NCBI RefSeq assembly: GCF_905171765.1
Contig: NC_053392.1
Coordinates: 340,101,010 to 340,165,009 of the forward strand
DNA: 64,000 bases
Direction of reading: 5' to 3'
From: Bufo bufo
Lineage: Eukaryota > Chordata > Amphibia > Anura > Bufonidae
In this document: positions 1 through 11,279 of the stretch, piece after piece
Layout: the number at the start of each line of letters is the position of its first letter
How positions within the stretch are numbered: position 1 is the stretch's first letter
Notes under the pieces: generated by a model
The model's input: the letters and a program-made list of their open reading frames with translations, nothing else
Told to the model about the DNA's origin: nothing
Databases searched by the model: none
Program-made: the position numbers and the translations under genes

Positions 1-734
1 TTTCATTTTTAAAACAAAAAAAATGTTTTAGTGTCTCCATAGTCTAAGAGCCATAGTTTTTTCAGTTTTTGGGCGATTATCTTAAGTAGGGTCTCATTTT
101 TTGCGGGATGAGATGACGGTTTGATTGGCATCTATTTTGGGGTGCATATGACTTTTTGATTGCTTGCTATTACACTTTTTGTGACGTAAGATGACAAAAC
201 ATGGCTTTTTTTACACCGTTTTTATTTTTATTTTTTTACGGTGGTCATCTGAGGGGTTAGATCATGTGATATTTTTATAGAGCCGGTCGATACGGACGCG
301 GCGATACCTAATATGTATACTTTTTTTTATTTATGTAAGTTTTACACAATGATTTCATTTTTGAAACAAAAAAAATCATGTTTTAGTGTTTCCATAGCCT
401 AAGAGCCATAGTTTTTTCAGTTTTTGGGCGATTATCTTGGGTAGGGTATGATTTTTGCGGGATGAGATGACGGTTTGATTGTTACAATTTTGGCGTACAT
501 GCGACTTTTTTGATCACTTTTATTACCTTTTTTGGGAAGTAAGGTGGGCAAAATTTCAATTTCATCATAGTTTTTTATTTTTTATTTTTATGGCGTTCAC
601 CGTTCGGGTAAAGTAACATAACCGTTTTATAGATCAGGTCGTTACGGACGAGGCGATACCAAACATGTGTAGGGAATTTTATTTTTTTCATTTTTAATCA
701 GTGATAAATGTGTTTTTTGATTTTTACTTTTTTT
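1..734. repeat. Two degenerate copies of a ~356-bp piggyBac-tail repeat
   Basis: Two direct units with a period near 356 bp share the words GCGGGATGAGATGACGG, TTTTTATAGA and CGATACCTAA. The same words recur at 11,280-12,110, 15,905-16,260 (reverse), 17,241-17,570 (reverse) and 46,190-46,480. Next to the two piggyBac transposase genes they lie on the 3' side of the coding region, so this is probably the tail of another piggyBac-type element in minus orientation. No transposase remains here. The family link is inference from shared sequence. Confidence 0.6.
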
Positions 735-1165
735 TTTTTTCGCCGGCGTCTTCTCTTCCGGGTGTATGCGATGACGTCATCGACACAGGCGCATTGAGGA
801 TGGAGCGGTCGAGCAGAGCGGCCGCCTCTCAGTGCGCCTGTGCCGATTGAAGCCAGGTACGGCGCAGGCGCGAGATTTCAAATTCTAACAGCGCCAGCAG
901 AGAAGGATTACCTTCCCTGGCCCTGTCAATCAGCATGCCGAGGGGGCGTCATTACCATCGGAGGATGCGGCTGCTACCAGCAAGTAGCTGCCCTACTTGC
1001 TGGTAGCAAGGTAATTAGCATATTTTAAAAATCGTTTTTTAGCAAAATCTACTGAACCAAAATTATTAATTTCATTATGTATCATGAGATCGCACTATAG
1101 GGATTATTATTAAAGAAAAAAACAAAAAACGGTTTAATGGGGTGACAGAAACCCTTTAAAGTAGT
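735..1165. mobile_element. T2/Kolobok-like MITE copy with a perfect hairpin
   Basis: This stretch matches 33,805-34,168 in the same orientation, including the dispersed words GACGTCATCG, GGCCCTGTCAATCA and ATTAGCATATTTTAAAA. It contains a 16-bp perfect stem (972-987 paired with 993-1008) around a 5-nt loop, and ends in GGGTGACAG..CCCTTTAAA. Vertebrate T2-type MITEs end in TTAAAGGG and use TTAA targets; the class assignment rests on that end motif alone. The left boundary is uncertain because the piggyBac-type repeat runs directly into it. Confidence 0.5.
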
Positions 1166-2091
1166 TTGAAATTATAATAATAATAATAATTATCATCATC
1201 ATCATAATAATATTTACAGCAAGAATTAACCTTCTAATTCTTCCGTGCATGGAAATGTCAAATATGTGTACATTATGTAACAAATGACGTTGCTGTATTG
1301 CCAAAAACAAAAACCCTATATAGCTTTACATGGATCGTCCTCTCTTAGCTTTAGATCCCATCTCTGTATATGGATGATAATCATTCAAGTACAAAAATAT
1401 TGAAGTCACAAATGTAGATATGGCCAAGGAAGAACAGGCACAAATTAGTGGCCGAGGATAAATATTATTAGTTTGACATAGCAGATTCTGACTGACAGGA
1501 ACGTATTAATGCCTGAGCACATGACACCCATGCAAAACCTGTTTTCTTTCATGCAGAATGTGTAAAAATGGTGAATGTGGGTTTTTCACATTTATTCATT
1601 TTTATTTATTTATTATATATATTTTTTTACATTTACTGAATTAATTCATTATTTAATTACTATTTTACTATGGAGGCACAGGTGAGCAGGGAACATATTA
1701 TCGATGTGGTCCTTGCTATCACATAAACAGAGAATAGGAACAGTTGATAAGGGGGTGGCAGCACCCACCTTGCAATTGAATGTTAATTTCTGCATTCCAT
1801 TTAATGTGTTGATGTGTATGGACATGTTGCTGTATTTCACCATCTCTTAGAAAGGACTGTCTGGGTTGGAGAGGGTTAATCAGTTGGCAAAATGTATGTT
1901 TACAAAATATTTGTAAACAACGATGCCGGTTCTTCACAGGGTAAATACTGGAATCGGTAGCATAGAGGAGGGGCCCTCCTATTTACCACCTACTGCTTGC
2001 TGTGATGTTGGAGATGCAGCTGTTAAAAGGTGATGTCTCCCACCAAAAGGGATGGTGGCACAGTGCAATGAAGTGTAGCTGCTGAAGAGAA
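1166..2091. other. Unassigned AT-rich DNA with a short microsatellite
   Basis: No gene or known repeat was recognised. Positions 1,172-1,213 hold an (ATAATA)/(ATCATC) microsatellite. The remaining open frames are short, have no codon structure and show no homology I recognise. Confidence 0.5.
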
Positions 2092-3704
2092 TACAGGTCC
2101 TTCTCAAAAAATGTGCATATTGTGATAAAGTTCATTATTTTCTGTAATGTACTGATAAACATTAGACTTTCATATATTTTAGATTCATTACACACAACTG
2201 AAGTAGTTCAAGCCTTTTCTTGTTTTAATAATGATGATTTTGGCATACAGCTCATGAAAACCCAAAATTCCTATCTCAAAAAATTAGCATATCATGAAAA
2301 GGTTCTCTAAACGAGCTATTAACCTAATCATCTGAATCAACTAATTAACTCTAAACACCTGCAAAAGATTCCTGAGGCTTTTAAAAACTCCCAGCCTGGT
2401 TCATTACTCAAAACCGCAATCATGGGTAAGACTGCCGACCTGACTGCTGTCCAGAAGGCCATCATTGACACCCTCAAGCAAGATGGTAAGACACAGAAAG
2501 AAATTTCTGAATGAATAGGCTGTTCCCAGAGTGCTGTATCAAGGCACCTCAGTGGGAAGTCTGTGGGAAGGAAAAAGTGTGGCAGAAAACGCTGCACAAC
2601 GAGAAGAGGTGACCAGACCCTGAGGAAGATTGTGGAGAAGGACCGATTCCAGACCTTGGGGAACCTGCGGAAGCAGTGGACTGAGTCTGGAGTAGAAACA
2701 TCCAGAGCCACCGTGTACAGGCGTGTGCAGGAAATGGGCTACAGGTGCCGCATTCCCCAGGTCAAGCCACTTTTGAACCAGAAACAGCGGCAGAAGCGCC
2801 TGACCTGGGCTACAGAGAAGCAGCACTGGACTGTTGCTCAGTGGTCCAAAGTACTTTTTTCGGATGAAAGCAAATTTTGCATGTCATTCGGAAATCAAGG
2901 TGCCAGAGTCTGGAGGAAGACTGGGGAGAGGGAAATGCCAAAATGCCTGAAGTCCAGTGTCAAGTACCCACAGTCAGTGATGGTCTGGGGTGCCATGTCA
3001 GCTGCTGGTGTTGGTCCACTGTGTTTTATCAAGGGCAGGGTGAATGCAGCTAGATATCAGGAGATTTTGGAGCACTTCATGCTTCCATCTGCTGAAAAGC
3101 TTTATGGAGATGAAGATTTCATTTTTCAGTACAACCTGGCACCTGCTCACAGTGCCAAAACCACTGGTAAATGTTTTACTGACCATGGTATTACTGTGCT
3201 CAATTGGCCTGCCAACTCTCCTGACCTGAACCCCATAGAGAATCTGTGGGATATTGGGAAGAGAAAGTTGAGAGACGCAAGACCCAACACTCTGGATGAG
3301 CTTAAGGCCGCTATCAAAGCATCCTGGGCCTCCATAACACCTCAGCAGTGCCACAGGCTGATTGCCTCCATGCCACGCCGCATTGAAGCAGTCATTTCTG
3401 CAAAAGGATTCCCGACCAAGTATTGAGTGCATAACTGAACTTAATTATTTGAAGGTTGACTTTTTTTGTATTAAAAACACTTTTCTTTTATTGGTCGGAT
3501 GAAATATGCTAATTTTTTGAGATAGGAATTTTGGGTTTTCATGAGCTGTATGCCAAAATCATCAATATTAAAACAAGAAAAGGCTTGAACTACTTCAGTT
3601 GTGTGTAATGAATCTAAAATATTTGAAAGTCTAATGTTTATCAGTACATTACAGAAAATAATGAACTTTATCACAATATGCAAATTTTTGGAGAAGGACC
3701 TGTA
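2092..3704 (+). mobile_element. Tc1/mariner element, DD34E type, nearly intact
   Basis: The ends are inverted repeats of about 210 bp beginning TACAGGTCCTTCTC at the left (2,092) and matching GAGAAGGACCTGTA at the right (to 3,704). Only a handful of mismatches separate the arms. TA dinucleotides at both ends fit Tc1/mariner target duplication. Total length about 1.6 kb is normal for the family. One transposase frame on the plus strand fills the interior and is broken by a single stop codon. Confidence 0.9.
2422..3429 (+). pseudogene. Tc1 transposase with one premature stop and a catalytic Asp changed to Asn
   Basis: The frame opens at ATG 2,422 (MGKTADLTAVQKA) and runs to the TGA at 3,427 with one internal TGA at 2,512-2,514, just before IGCSQSAVS in the N-terminal helix-turn-helix. 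Relatives normally carry Arg there, so this is probably a CGA to TGA transition. The longest uninterrupted piece starts at 2,563. The DDE_3 catalytic domain follows: first Asp in LFSDESKF, then FQYNLAPAH, where the second catalytic Asp of the family is Asn, and Glu in [11 protein letters not shown]. Spacing from the Asn to the Glu is 34 residues. Transposase would bind the terminal repeats and cut and paste the element; this copy should be inactive. Confidence 0.88.
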
Positions 3705-4154
3705 TATAATTACTGTAGGGGTGGAGTTCTGGTAGCAAACCCATATTGTCACAGCTCCTGAAGAGAGGTCCGGTAGAGAGAGAGGGTCTAGAGAGAGAGA
3801 CCTGAAGAAGTATCAACTCACAACAATCGATGAAAGAAACCAATGCAGCATGCAAGTTATTACATCTTTAGAGAACACTGTGAAGGACCAAGAGATGCCA
3901 GCCCAAGAGAGCCATAATGTTATATTTAGCTCCAGATATACTTGAATTTCTGCCATCCCATTCTTTGTAAAGTTTGTTAAGGAGCTGTGCCCTCCCTCAT
4001 CTGTAATCATTATGCTTAAAGCCTCTTCATAGTAAATAAGACAGTTCATATTGCAGTATTCTGATGATTGTGTCTTCTGCTGTGTGCTAGTTCTGGACTT
4101 ATCAATGGCGGCAGTGCCAAAATTGCAGTACCTGCCATCACGTACCATTGCCCC
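3705..4154. other. Unassigned DNA
   Basis: No gene or repeat recognised. A short GA-rich tract lies at 3,775-3,805. Confidence 0.4.
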
Positions 4155-5765
4155 CCTACAGGGCCAGACTGGGACTGAAATTAAGCCCTGGCATTTTAAA
4201 ATCGACAGACCAACTTGCTGTGTGGTGTATTTGAAATATGTTTGTGCGTCTCCCCCCGAATCAACCGCCCCCTCCCTGCCCACCCCAGTGCTAATGGCAT
4301 ATTTGGATAGACATTATATTCAGCACTACAAAAAATACAGGAGTATATAGCGCTACATACCTATTATATCCAGAGAGATCTCCTCCCCTTGTTCCTCATC
4401 TTCTAAATTGGCAGCAGAGTGCCCGGATGACATCTTTCAGCCACATCTTTTCTTTGCAAAGTTTTCCACTTGGACATCTTAGATTTCTCACTTTCCCACC
4501 ATCCTATCCCTCCCTCTTGGTGTCCCAATGGTGTTATCCTGCTGCTACCCCCAATACTGCTGTGCCTGCTGTGTTCCCCAATGCTCTCAAATCCAATACT
4601 GTGTCTGCTGTGTTCCCCAATGCTATCAAATATTATACTACGTCTCTCACAGAGTGTTCTCATTCTTAATAGTCCCCCCTACAGTGACAATGCTCCCCGA
4701 AAGTGCCCCCATTACTAGTAGTGCCCTCCATATTGTGCCCAATAATAATAATGCTCCCCACAGTACCACTGTTAGTAATAATGCCCCATAGTGCCCCCAG
4801 TGGCAATAAAGCTCCCCAAAGTGTCCTCAGTAGTTAAAGACCCCCTAAAGTGCCCCTAGTAGTAATAAGGCCCCATCAAATGCCTCACATAGTAATATAG
4901 CCCCCTAAAGTGCTCCCAGTAGTATTAAGGGTCCCTAAAGTGCCCCATTAGTAATAAGGCCCCTTAAATTTCCCCAGTAGTAATAAGGCTCCCTAAAGTG
5001 ACCCCAGTAGTAATAATGCCCCCTAAAGTGCCCATAGTAGTAATAAACCTCCCCAAAGTAGTTATAAACCTCCCTGTATTGCCAAAGTACTTATTATGTC
5101 CCCCTGTATTGCCCCCAGTAGTTTTAATGTCCCCATGTAGAGCGCCCAGTAATTAGAATGTCCCCCTTTAGAGCCCCAGGTAGTTATAATGTCCCCATGT
5201 AGCAACCCAAGTAGTTATATTGCCCCAATAGTTATAATGCCCCCTGTATTGCCCCTTTAGTTCTAATGCCCCCCTGTATTGCCCCAGTACTTTTAATCAT
5301 GACCCCATGTGTTATACTGTGCCCTGCCATGCCCCCAGTAGCTATAATTTTGTCCTGTTGTGCCCCCAGTGGTTATAGTGGTCCCAAAAATAAGAGAAAG
5401 AAAACCCAAAATACTCACCCAAATCCCGCTCCATGTTTCTATCTGCGAAGCAATGATGTCACCATAACTGCCTGAGACCCGGCACAGGTGGTTGCGATGA
5501 TGTCATCACTTTGGGACTGCCTGTGCTGAGTGAACGGTGGGGTCGGGCGCCATTGGCTCCTGTGCCTCACCACACTATTCAACTGTATCGCCATTCTGAG
5601 TACTGCTATACAGTTAGTTGTATGTGTGGCGGCCACTGGTTTTGGGGCCCTGGGCAAAACATTCGCTCTGGATGTTTTGGCCAGCAATGCCCAGAGTGGC
5701 CCACTCCAGCACTGGCCCATCTGACATTTGTCAGAATTGCCAGATGCGCAGTCTGACTCTGGCCT
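4155..5765. mobile_element. Non-autonomous composite repeat (hAT-like ends) carrying a minisatellite
   Basis: The left part begins CAGGGCCAGACTGGGACTG and the right part ends ..GCGCAGTCTGACTCTGGCC, a loose inverted repeat of a kind common at hAT ends. The block from 5,350 to 5,760 reappears in reverse at 28,512-28,990, including the GATGTCATC/GATGACATC segment and the TGGGCAAAACATTC segment. Both copies are flanked by arrays of the same minisatellite. No transposase is present and I found no 8-bp target duplication, so the hAT class is tentative. Confidence 0.45.
4660..5375. repeat. Degenerate ~30-bp minisatellite
   Basis: About 22 imperfect units follow the pattern GTAGTAATAA then NGCCCCCTAAAGTGCCCC. 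Units vary by substitutions and small indels. The reverse complement of the same pattern makes up 28,990-29,600, so the array travels with the composite repeat rather than being unique to this site. Confidence 0.8.
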
Positions 5766-6479
5766 AATACAAGCCCATAGATCACTGCTACCAGTGATCT
5801 GCATAGACACCATGCTGGGAAGATACAGATTGCATCTCTTCTGCATGCATCTAAGCCTCCTCTGCATGGTGAATCCCTGTGACATCATTACTGATGTCAC
5901 AGTGTTTCCTAGCAACCACCTGAATGTGGAAGGAGCAGTTTTGCATTCAGTAGAGCTGTCAGTTTGACAGCTCAATCCTGATGATGGCACTAGGTCAAGG
6001 AGTGCACAGTGGCATTAAACGCACAACATAAATTAAAGGGGCACAGGAATCAGTTCATCAGTTTATTAATTTATCTGGTGTGGTTGGAAAGAAGTTAAAG
6101 GTTACACTTGAGACCAGGGGTGTAACTGAGATTTTGGTGCACCTGAGGGGGCCCAAATGCCCCATTAGAGAACACCAATACTATTATAGATTTGTCACTT
6201 CTTACAGATATTTCATTGGAGTATTAGAGCTTTACGATATTCCAGTGCTGGTGAACTTTTAGACATACTTTTTTTCCTCGTACCACTGCGTAAAAATAAA
6301 ATCTATGTTGGATGCACAAAGAAGTACTCTGATGTGGTATGTTTTCAATGCCAAGTTCCCCGTTTTGAAGTAATGTATTCATTTATTTGATAATTTCACC
6401 CTCAGTTTTCCATCTGTAGACAGGATCTCTCCTTCTACCTTGTGGAAAACATTAAGTATGAATTGCTTTGTGCTGGTAC
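5766..6479. other. Unassigned DNA with a hAT-like end near 6,113
   Basis: A CAGGGGTGTAACTGAGA motif at about 6,113 resembles the left end of frog hAT MITEs such as the one at 60,582, but no partner end or target duplication was found. The rest is unassigned. Confidence 0.35.
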
Positions 6480-6494
6480 TTTACCGGTACGTCA

Positions 6495-6790
6495 TGTATA
6501 GTTCCGATCACCGCCGCCCGGTGGGCGGTGATCGGAACCCGGTTCCTGCTCAAATCATTGAGCAGGCCCCTTGGCTAGATGCGGCGGGGGGTCCTGTGAC
6601 CCCCCCATGTCGGCGATCGCAGAAAACCGCAGGTCAATTCAGACCTGCGGTTTGCTGCGTTTCAGGGTTATTCGGGTCTCTGAGGACCCGATAACCCGGA
6701 ACAGGATGGTGATCGGTGGTGTGATTTTACCCCACCAATCACCATCCTGCGATCCTGAGAGGTGACGGTGACATCACCTCTCAGGATCGC
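6495..6790. other. Hairpin cassette in the outer piggyBac 5' region
   Basis: Successive inverted repeats include GATCACCGCC/GGCGGTGATC, CCTGCTCAA/TTGAGCAGG, AACCGCAGGTC/GACCTGCGGTT and a perfect 16-bp stem at 6,750-6,765 with 6,774-6,789. The same series is present in the inner element at 14,600-14,960, with paired changes that keep the stem complementary. The role is unknown; subterminal inverted repeats can bind transposase in piggyBac elements, but that is only a possibility here. Confidence 0.7.
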
Positions 6791-7467
6791 CTCCGTTTGG
6801 TAGGTGGGCGGGTGGCGGGAGATTCAAATGTTGCCAGCGCTCCTCTCCTCCTCCTTTTGTGTCCCGGAGCGGAGGAGAGAGGAGCACTGCCTGCACGTCG
6901 TGGGATCTGAGCCAGCATCACCCCATCTGTGCCCCAGCACCCATCCTTGCCCCCCAGGACCCGATCTGTGCCCCAGCACCCCCATCTGATCAGCAGGTAT
7001 TTAGGGAATGTCTAGGGAAAGGTTGGGCTAGGCAGGGATAACAAAGGGAAAGTTAGTGTGAAAAAAAGTTTTTATTGCATCACCCTAAGTAGGGCGTCTG
7101 GGGTCCACAGCACAGCTTTGTGACCCTAGACCCCCCCAGGGGTGCTGCTGCTTGCCCCCCTGCCCCCCCCCCAACTTTTTGGGGCGCAGGCAGTTTTTTT
7201 TTTTGTGTGCGTACGCTGACTGTGGTTGGCACTCTTAGCGTCCGGCCACTGTTAGCGCATCGCACACCCCACCGCTGATCAACTTCGGACGGTTAAACAG
7301 CGGTTTTGATTTTTTTTCCCCACATTTTTTGCCCTTTTTTTAGTTAGTCTTTTCTTTTTTTCTGTTAGTTTTAGGGATAAGTCTGCGAACACCCGTGCCC
7401 CCACACACACACACACCAAATAAAGATTTAGACGCACGCACATACACACGCAGACACACACTCCCCT

Positions 7468-8277
7468 ATGGCCCGCCGGATGTTCTCGGCCGAGGAGGCA
7501 TACGCCCAGCTTGCCTCCGAGTCCGAGAGTCCCAGTGAGGACGAGGATGACCCCACTTTCCTGTTGTCATCCGCGTCCTCCTCATCATCTAGCGATGATG
7601 ATGAGCCCCCAAGGCGGTGGAGACGCCGGCAGGCAGAGCAAGGGGACCGCCATGTTATGGACCCTGTGGCCCACCCTAGTACGAGCAGCTCTGGGGCTCG
7701 TACTAGTTTACCCCAGAGCGATTTGAGCCCGTGATTCCTGATTTTGTAGGCCAACCAGGAATCCAGATTTCCACAGTGGGCTTCACTGAATATGACTTTT
7801 TTTGTCATTTTTTCAGTGACCAACTGATAAATCTAATGGTGGAGCAGACGAACCTGTACGCCCAACAGTTCGTTGCTCACCACCCGGGCTCCTTTTTGGC
7901 TAGGCCCGGTGGCTAGACGCTGGTCAGTGCAGCCAACATGAGGACATTTTGGGGCCTCGTGCTGCATATGGGCCTAGTCAAAAAACCTAGTGTCAGGCAT
8001 TACTGGAGTGGGGACGTCCTCTACCAGACCCCACTTTACAGTACGGCCATGATACGCTCCCGGTTTGAGGCCATCCGGAAATGCCTGCATTATTCAGATA
8101 ATGCAGCATGTCCCCCCCAAGGTGATCCTGCCTATGACCACCTGTACAAAATCAGGCCGGTCATCGATCACTTTGGGGCCAAATTTGTACAGGCCTATGT
8201 ACCTGGAAGGGAGGTCGCGGTTGATGAGTCTCTCATTGCGTTCAAGGGACTCATTTTCCGCCAGTATGTTCCCTTAA
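7468..8277 (+). pseudogene. piggyBac transposase, N-terminal half of outer copy
   Basis: ATG 7,468 opens an acidic, serine-rich N-terminus (MARRMFSAEEAYAQLAS) matching the inner copy at 13,946. A deletion of roughly 70 bp near 7,705 shifts the frame; the sequence continues in another frame from about 7,715. A TAG at 7,914-7,916 replaces a Trp codon (inner copy: GGWTPVS). The first catalytic Asp is retained in VAVDESLIAFKG, where the inner copy has Asn. A 3-nt deletion follows, removing Arg of the FKGRLIF motif. The half stops at the TTAA 8,274-8,277, where the second piggyBac begins. Confidence 0.88.
8274..8277. repeat. TTAA target duplication, left side
   Basis: TTAA at the left junction of the inner piggyBac; its partner is 14,972-14,975. 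In the outer transposase frame these bases form the Leu codon TTA and the first base of a Lys codon. Confidence 0.9.
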
Positions 8278-8769
8278 CCCCTTAAGGACACAGCCTTTTT
8301 ACACCTTAGGACCAGGCCATTTTTTGCAAATCTGACCAGAGTCCCTTTAAGTGCTGATAACTTTAAAACGCTTTGACTTATCCAGGCCGTTCTGAGATTG
8401 TTTTTTCGTCACATATTGTACTTCATGACACTGGTAAAATGAAGTCAAAAAATTATTTTTTTTTGCACCAAAAAATACCTAATTTAACAAAAATTTGGAA
8501 AAATTTAGCAAATTTCAAAGTTTCAGTTTCTCTACTTCTGTAATACATAGTAATACCCCCAAAAATTGTGATGACTTTACATTCCCCATATGTCTACTTC
8601 ATGTTTGAATTGTTTTGGGAATGATATTTTATTTTTTGGGGATGTTATAAGGCTTAGAAGTTTAGAAGCAAATCTTGAAATTTTTCAGAAATTTACAAAA
8701 ACTAAATTTTTAGGGACCAGTTCAGGTCTGAAGTCACTTTGCGAGGCTTACATAATAGAAACCACCCAA
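8278..8769. other. Inner piggyBac 3' terminal region
   Basis: AT-rich sequence starting with the terminal repeat. Its word content (CCTTAGGACCAGGCCATTTT and following) is familiar from abundant frog piggyBac MITEs. No coding potential. Confidence 0.6.
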
Positions 8770-10760
8770 AAATGACCCCATCTAAGAAACTACACCCCTC
8801 AAGGTATTCAAAACGGATTTTACATACGTCGTTAACCCTTTAGGTGTTGCACAAGAGTTATTGGCAAATGGGGATGAAATTTGAGAATTTCATTTTTTTG
8901 TCTAATTTTCCATTTTAACCCATTTTTTCCACTAACAAAGCAAGGGTTAACAGCCAAACAAGACTGTATCTTTATTGCCCTGACTCTGCCGTTTACAGAA
9001 ACACCCAATATGTGGCCGTAAACTACTGTACGGCCACACAGCGGGGCGTAGAGGGAAAGGTGCGCCGTTTGGTTTTTGGAGGGATGATTTTTATGGACTG
9101 GTTTATTTACACCATGTCCCATTTGAAGCCCCCTGATGCACCCCTAAAGTAGAAACTCCCTAAAAGTGACCCCATCTAAGAAACTACACCCCTCAAGGTA
9201 TTCAAAACTGATTTTACATACGTCGTTAACCCTTTAGGTGTTGCACAAGAGTTATTGGCAAATGGGGATGAAATTTGAGAATTTCATTTTTTTGTCTAAT
9301 TTTCCATTTTAACCCATTTTTTCCACTAACAAAGCAAGGGTTAACAGCCAAACAAGACTGTATCTTTATTGCCCTGACTCTGCCGTTTACAGAAACACCC
9401 AATATGTGGCCGTAAACTACTGTACGGCCACACAGCGGGGCGTAGAGGGAAAGGTGCGCCGTTTGGTTTTTGGAGGGCTGATTTTTATGGACTGGTTTAA
9501 TTACACCATGTCCCATTTGAAGCCCCCTGATGCACCCCTAGAGTAGAAACTCCCTAAAAGTGACCCCATCTAAGAAACTACACCCCTCAAGGTATTCAAA
9601 ACTGATTTTACATACGTCGTTAACCCTTTAGGTGTTGCACAAGAGTTATTGGCAAATGGGGATGAAATTTGAAAATTTCATTTTTTTGCCTTATTTTCCA
9701 TTTTAACCCATTTTTTCCACTAACAAAGCAAGGGTTAACAGCCAAACAAGACTGTATCTTTATTGCCCTGACTCTGCCATTTACAGAAACACCCAATATG
9801 TGGCCGTAAACTACTGTACGGCCACACAGCGGGGCGTAGAGGGAAAGGTGCGCCGTTTGGTTTTTGGAGGGCTGATTTTTATGGACTGGTTTATTTACAC
9901 CATGTCCCATTTGAAGCCCACTGATGCACCCCTAGAGTAGAAACTCCCTAAAAGTGACCCCATCTAAGAAACTACACCCCTCAAGGTATTCAAAACTGAT
10001 TTTACATACGTCGTTAACCCTTTAGGTGTTGCACAAGAGTTATTGGCAAATGGGGATGAAATTTGAGAATTTCATTTTTTGTCTAATTTTCCATTTTAAC
10101 CCATTTTTTCCACTAACAAAGCAAGGGTTAACAGCCAAACAAGACTGTATCTTTATTGCCCTGACTCTGCCGTTTACAGAAACACCCAATATGTGGCCGT
10201 AAACTACTGTACGGCCACACAGCGGGGCGTAGAGGGAAAGGTGCGCCGTTTGGTTTTTGGAGGGCTGATTTTTATGGACTGGTTTATTTACACCATGTCC
10301 CATTTGAAGCCCCCTGATGCACCCCTAAAGTAGAAACTCCCTAAAAGTGACCCCATCTAAGAAACTACACCCCTCAAGGTATTCAAAACTGATTTTACAT
10401 ACGTCGTTAACCCTTTAGGTGTTGCACAAGAGTTATTGGCAAATGGGGATGAAATTTGAAAATTTCATTTTTTTGCCTTATTTTCCATTTTAACCCATTT
10501 TTTCCACTAACAAAGCAAGGGTTAACAGCCAAACAAGACTGTATCTTTATTGCCCTGACTCTGCCATTTACAGAAACACCCAATATGTGGCCGTAAACTA
10601 CTGTACGGCCACACAGCGGGGCGTAGAGGGAAAGGTGCGCCGTTTGGTTTTTGGAGGGCTGATTTTTATGGACCGGTTTATTTACACCGTGTCCTGTTTC
10701 AACCCCTCTGATGCACCCCTGGAGTAGAAACTCCCTAAAAGTGACCCCATTCTGGAAACT
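8770..10760. repeat. Five tandem copies of a 394-bp unit
   Basis: The marker GTTAACCCTTTAGGTG starts at 8,831, 9,225, 9,619, 10,013 and 10,406, giving periods of 394, 394, 394 and 393 (one T lost in copy 4). Copies differ at few positions. Copies 3 and 5 share three variants (GAAAATTTC, GCCTTATTTT, TCTGCCATTTA) that copies 1, 2 and 4 lack, so units 2-3 and 4-5 look like duplicated dimers. Each unit has a hairpin GTGGCCGTA/TACGGCCAC. The last copy decays after about 10,755. Confidence 0.95.
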
Positions 10761-10849
10761 ACGGGATAAGGTGGCATTTTTTTGGGGACTATTTTTAGGG
10801 TAAATATGATTTTTGGTTGCTCTATATTACATTTTTGTGAGGCAAGGAA

Positions 10850-11250
10850 ATTTCATCTCCATTTGCCATTAACTGTTGAGGAACACCTAAAGGGTTAATA
10901 AAGTTTGTATAATCAGTTTTGAATACCTTGAGGGGTGTAGTTTCTTAGATGGGGTCAGTTTTGGGGAGTTTTTACTCTAGAGTGCATCAGGGGGGCTTCA
11001 AAAGGGACATGGTGTCAATAAAAAAGGCCATCAAAATCGGCCTTCCAGAAACCATGTCAGTCCTTTCCTTTTGCGGCCTCCCTTTTACTGATACAGCAGT
11101 TTACGACCACAAATGTGGTGTTTCTGTAAACTGCAGTATCAGGGTAATAAATATTAAGTTTTGTTTGGTTGTTAACCCTTGTTTTGTTACCGGAAAAAAC
11201 GGATTGAAATGGAAAAGTGCCAAAAATAGCGGTTTTGGCACCGTTTTTTG
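10850..11250. repeat. Diverged, inverted copy of the 394-bp unit
   Basis: Read on the minus strand, this block follows the order of the tandem unit: CCCATCTAAGAAACTACACC, CCTCAAGGTATTCAAAACTG, TTAACCCTTTAGGTG. It carries its own hairpin around CAGTTTAC/GTAAACTG. Together with the tandem array it could fold into a long stem. Confidence 0.8.
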
Positions 11251-11279
11251 TTTTTTTTTAACCGTGTTAATCTGGGGGG

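Noticed and set aside
8832..10303. A 96-aa minus-strand frame repeated four times in nearly the same form
   Set aside because: It follows from the 394-bp repeats being nearly identical. Differences are not biased to third positions, the frame spans the hairpin, and the protein has no recognisable domain.
8770..10760. Regular array that might be taken for CRISPR or a centromeric satellite
   Set aside because: Units are long, contiguous and without spacers, and lie inside a transposon; too few copies for a centromeric array.
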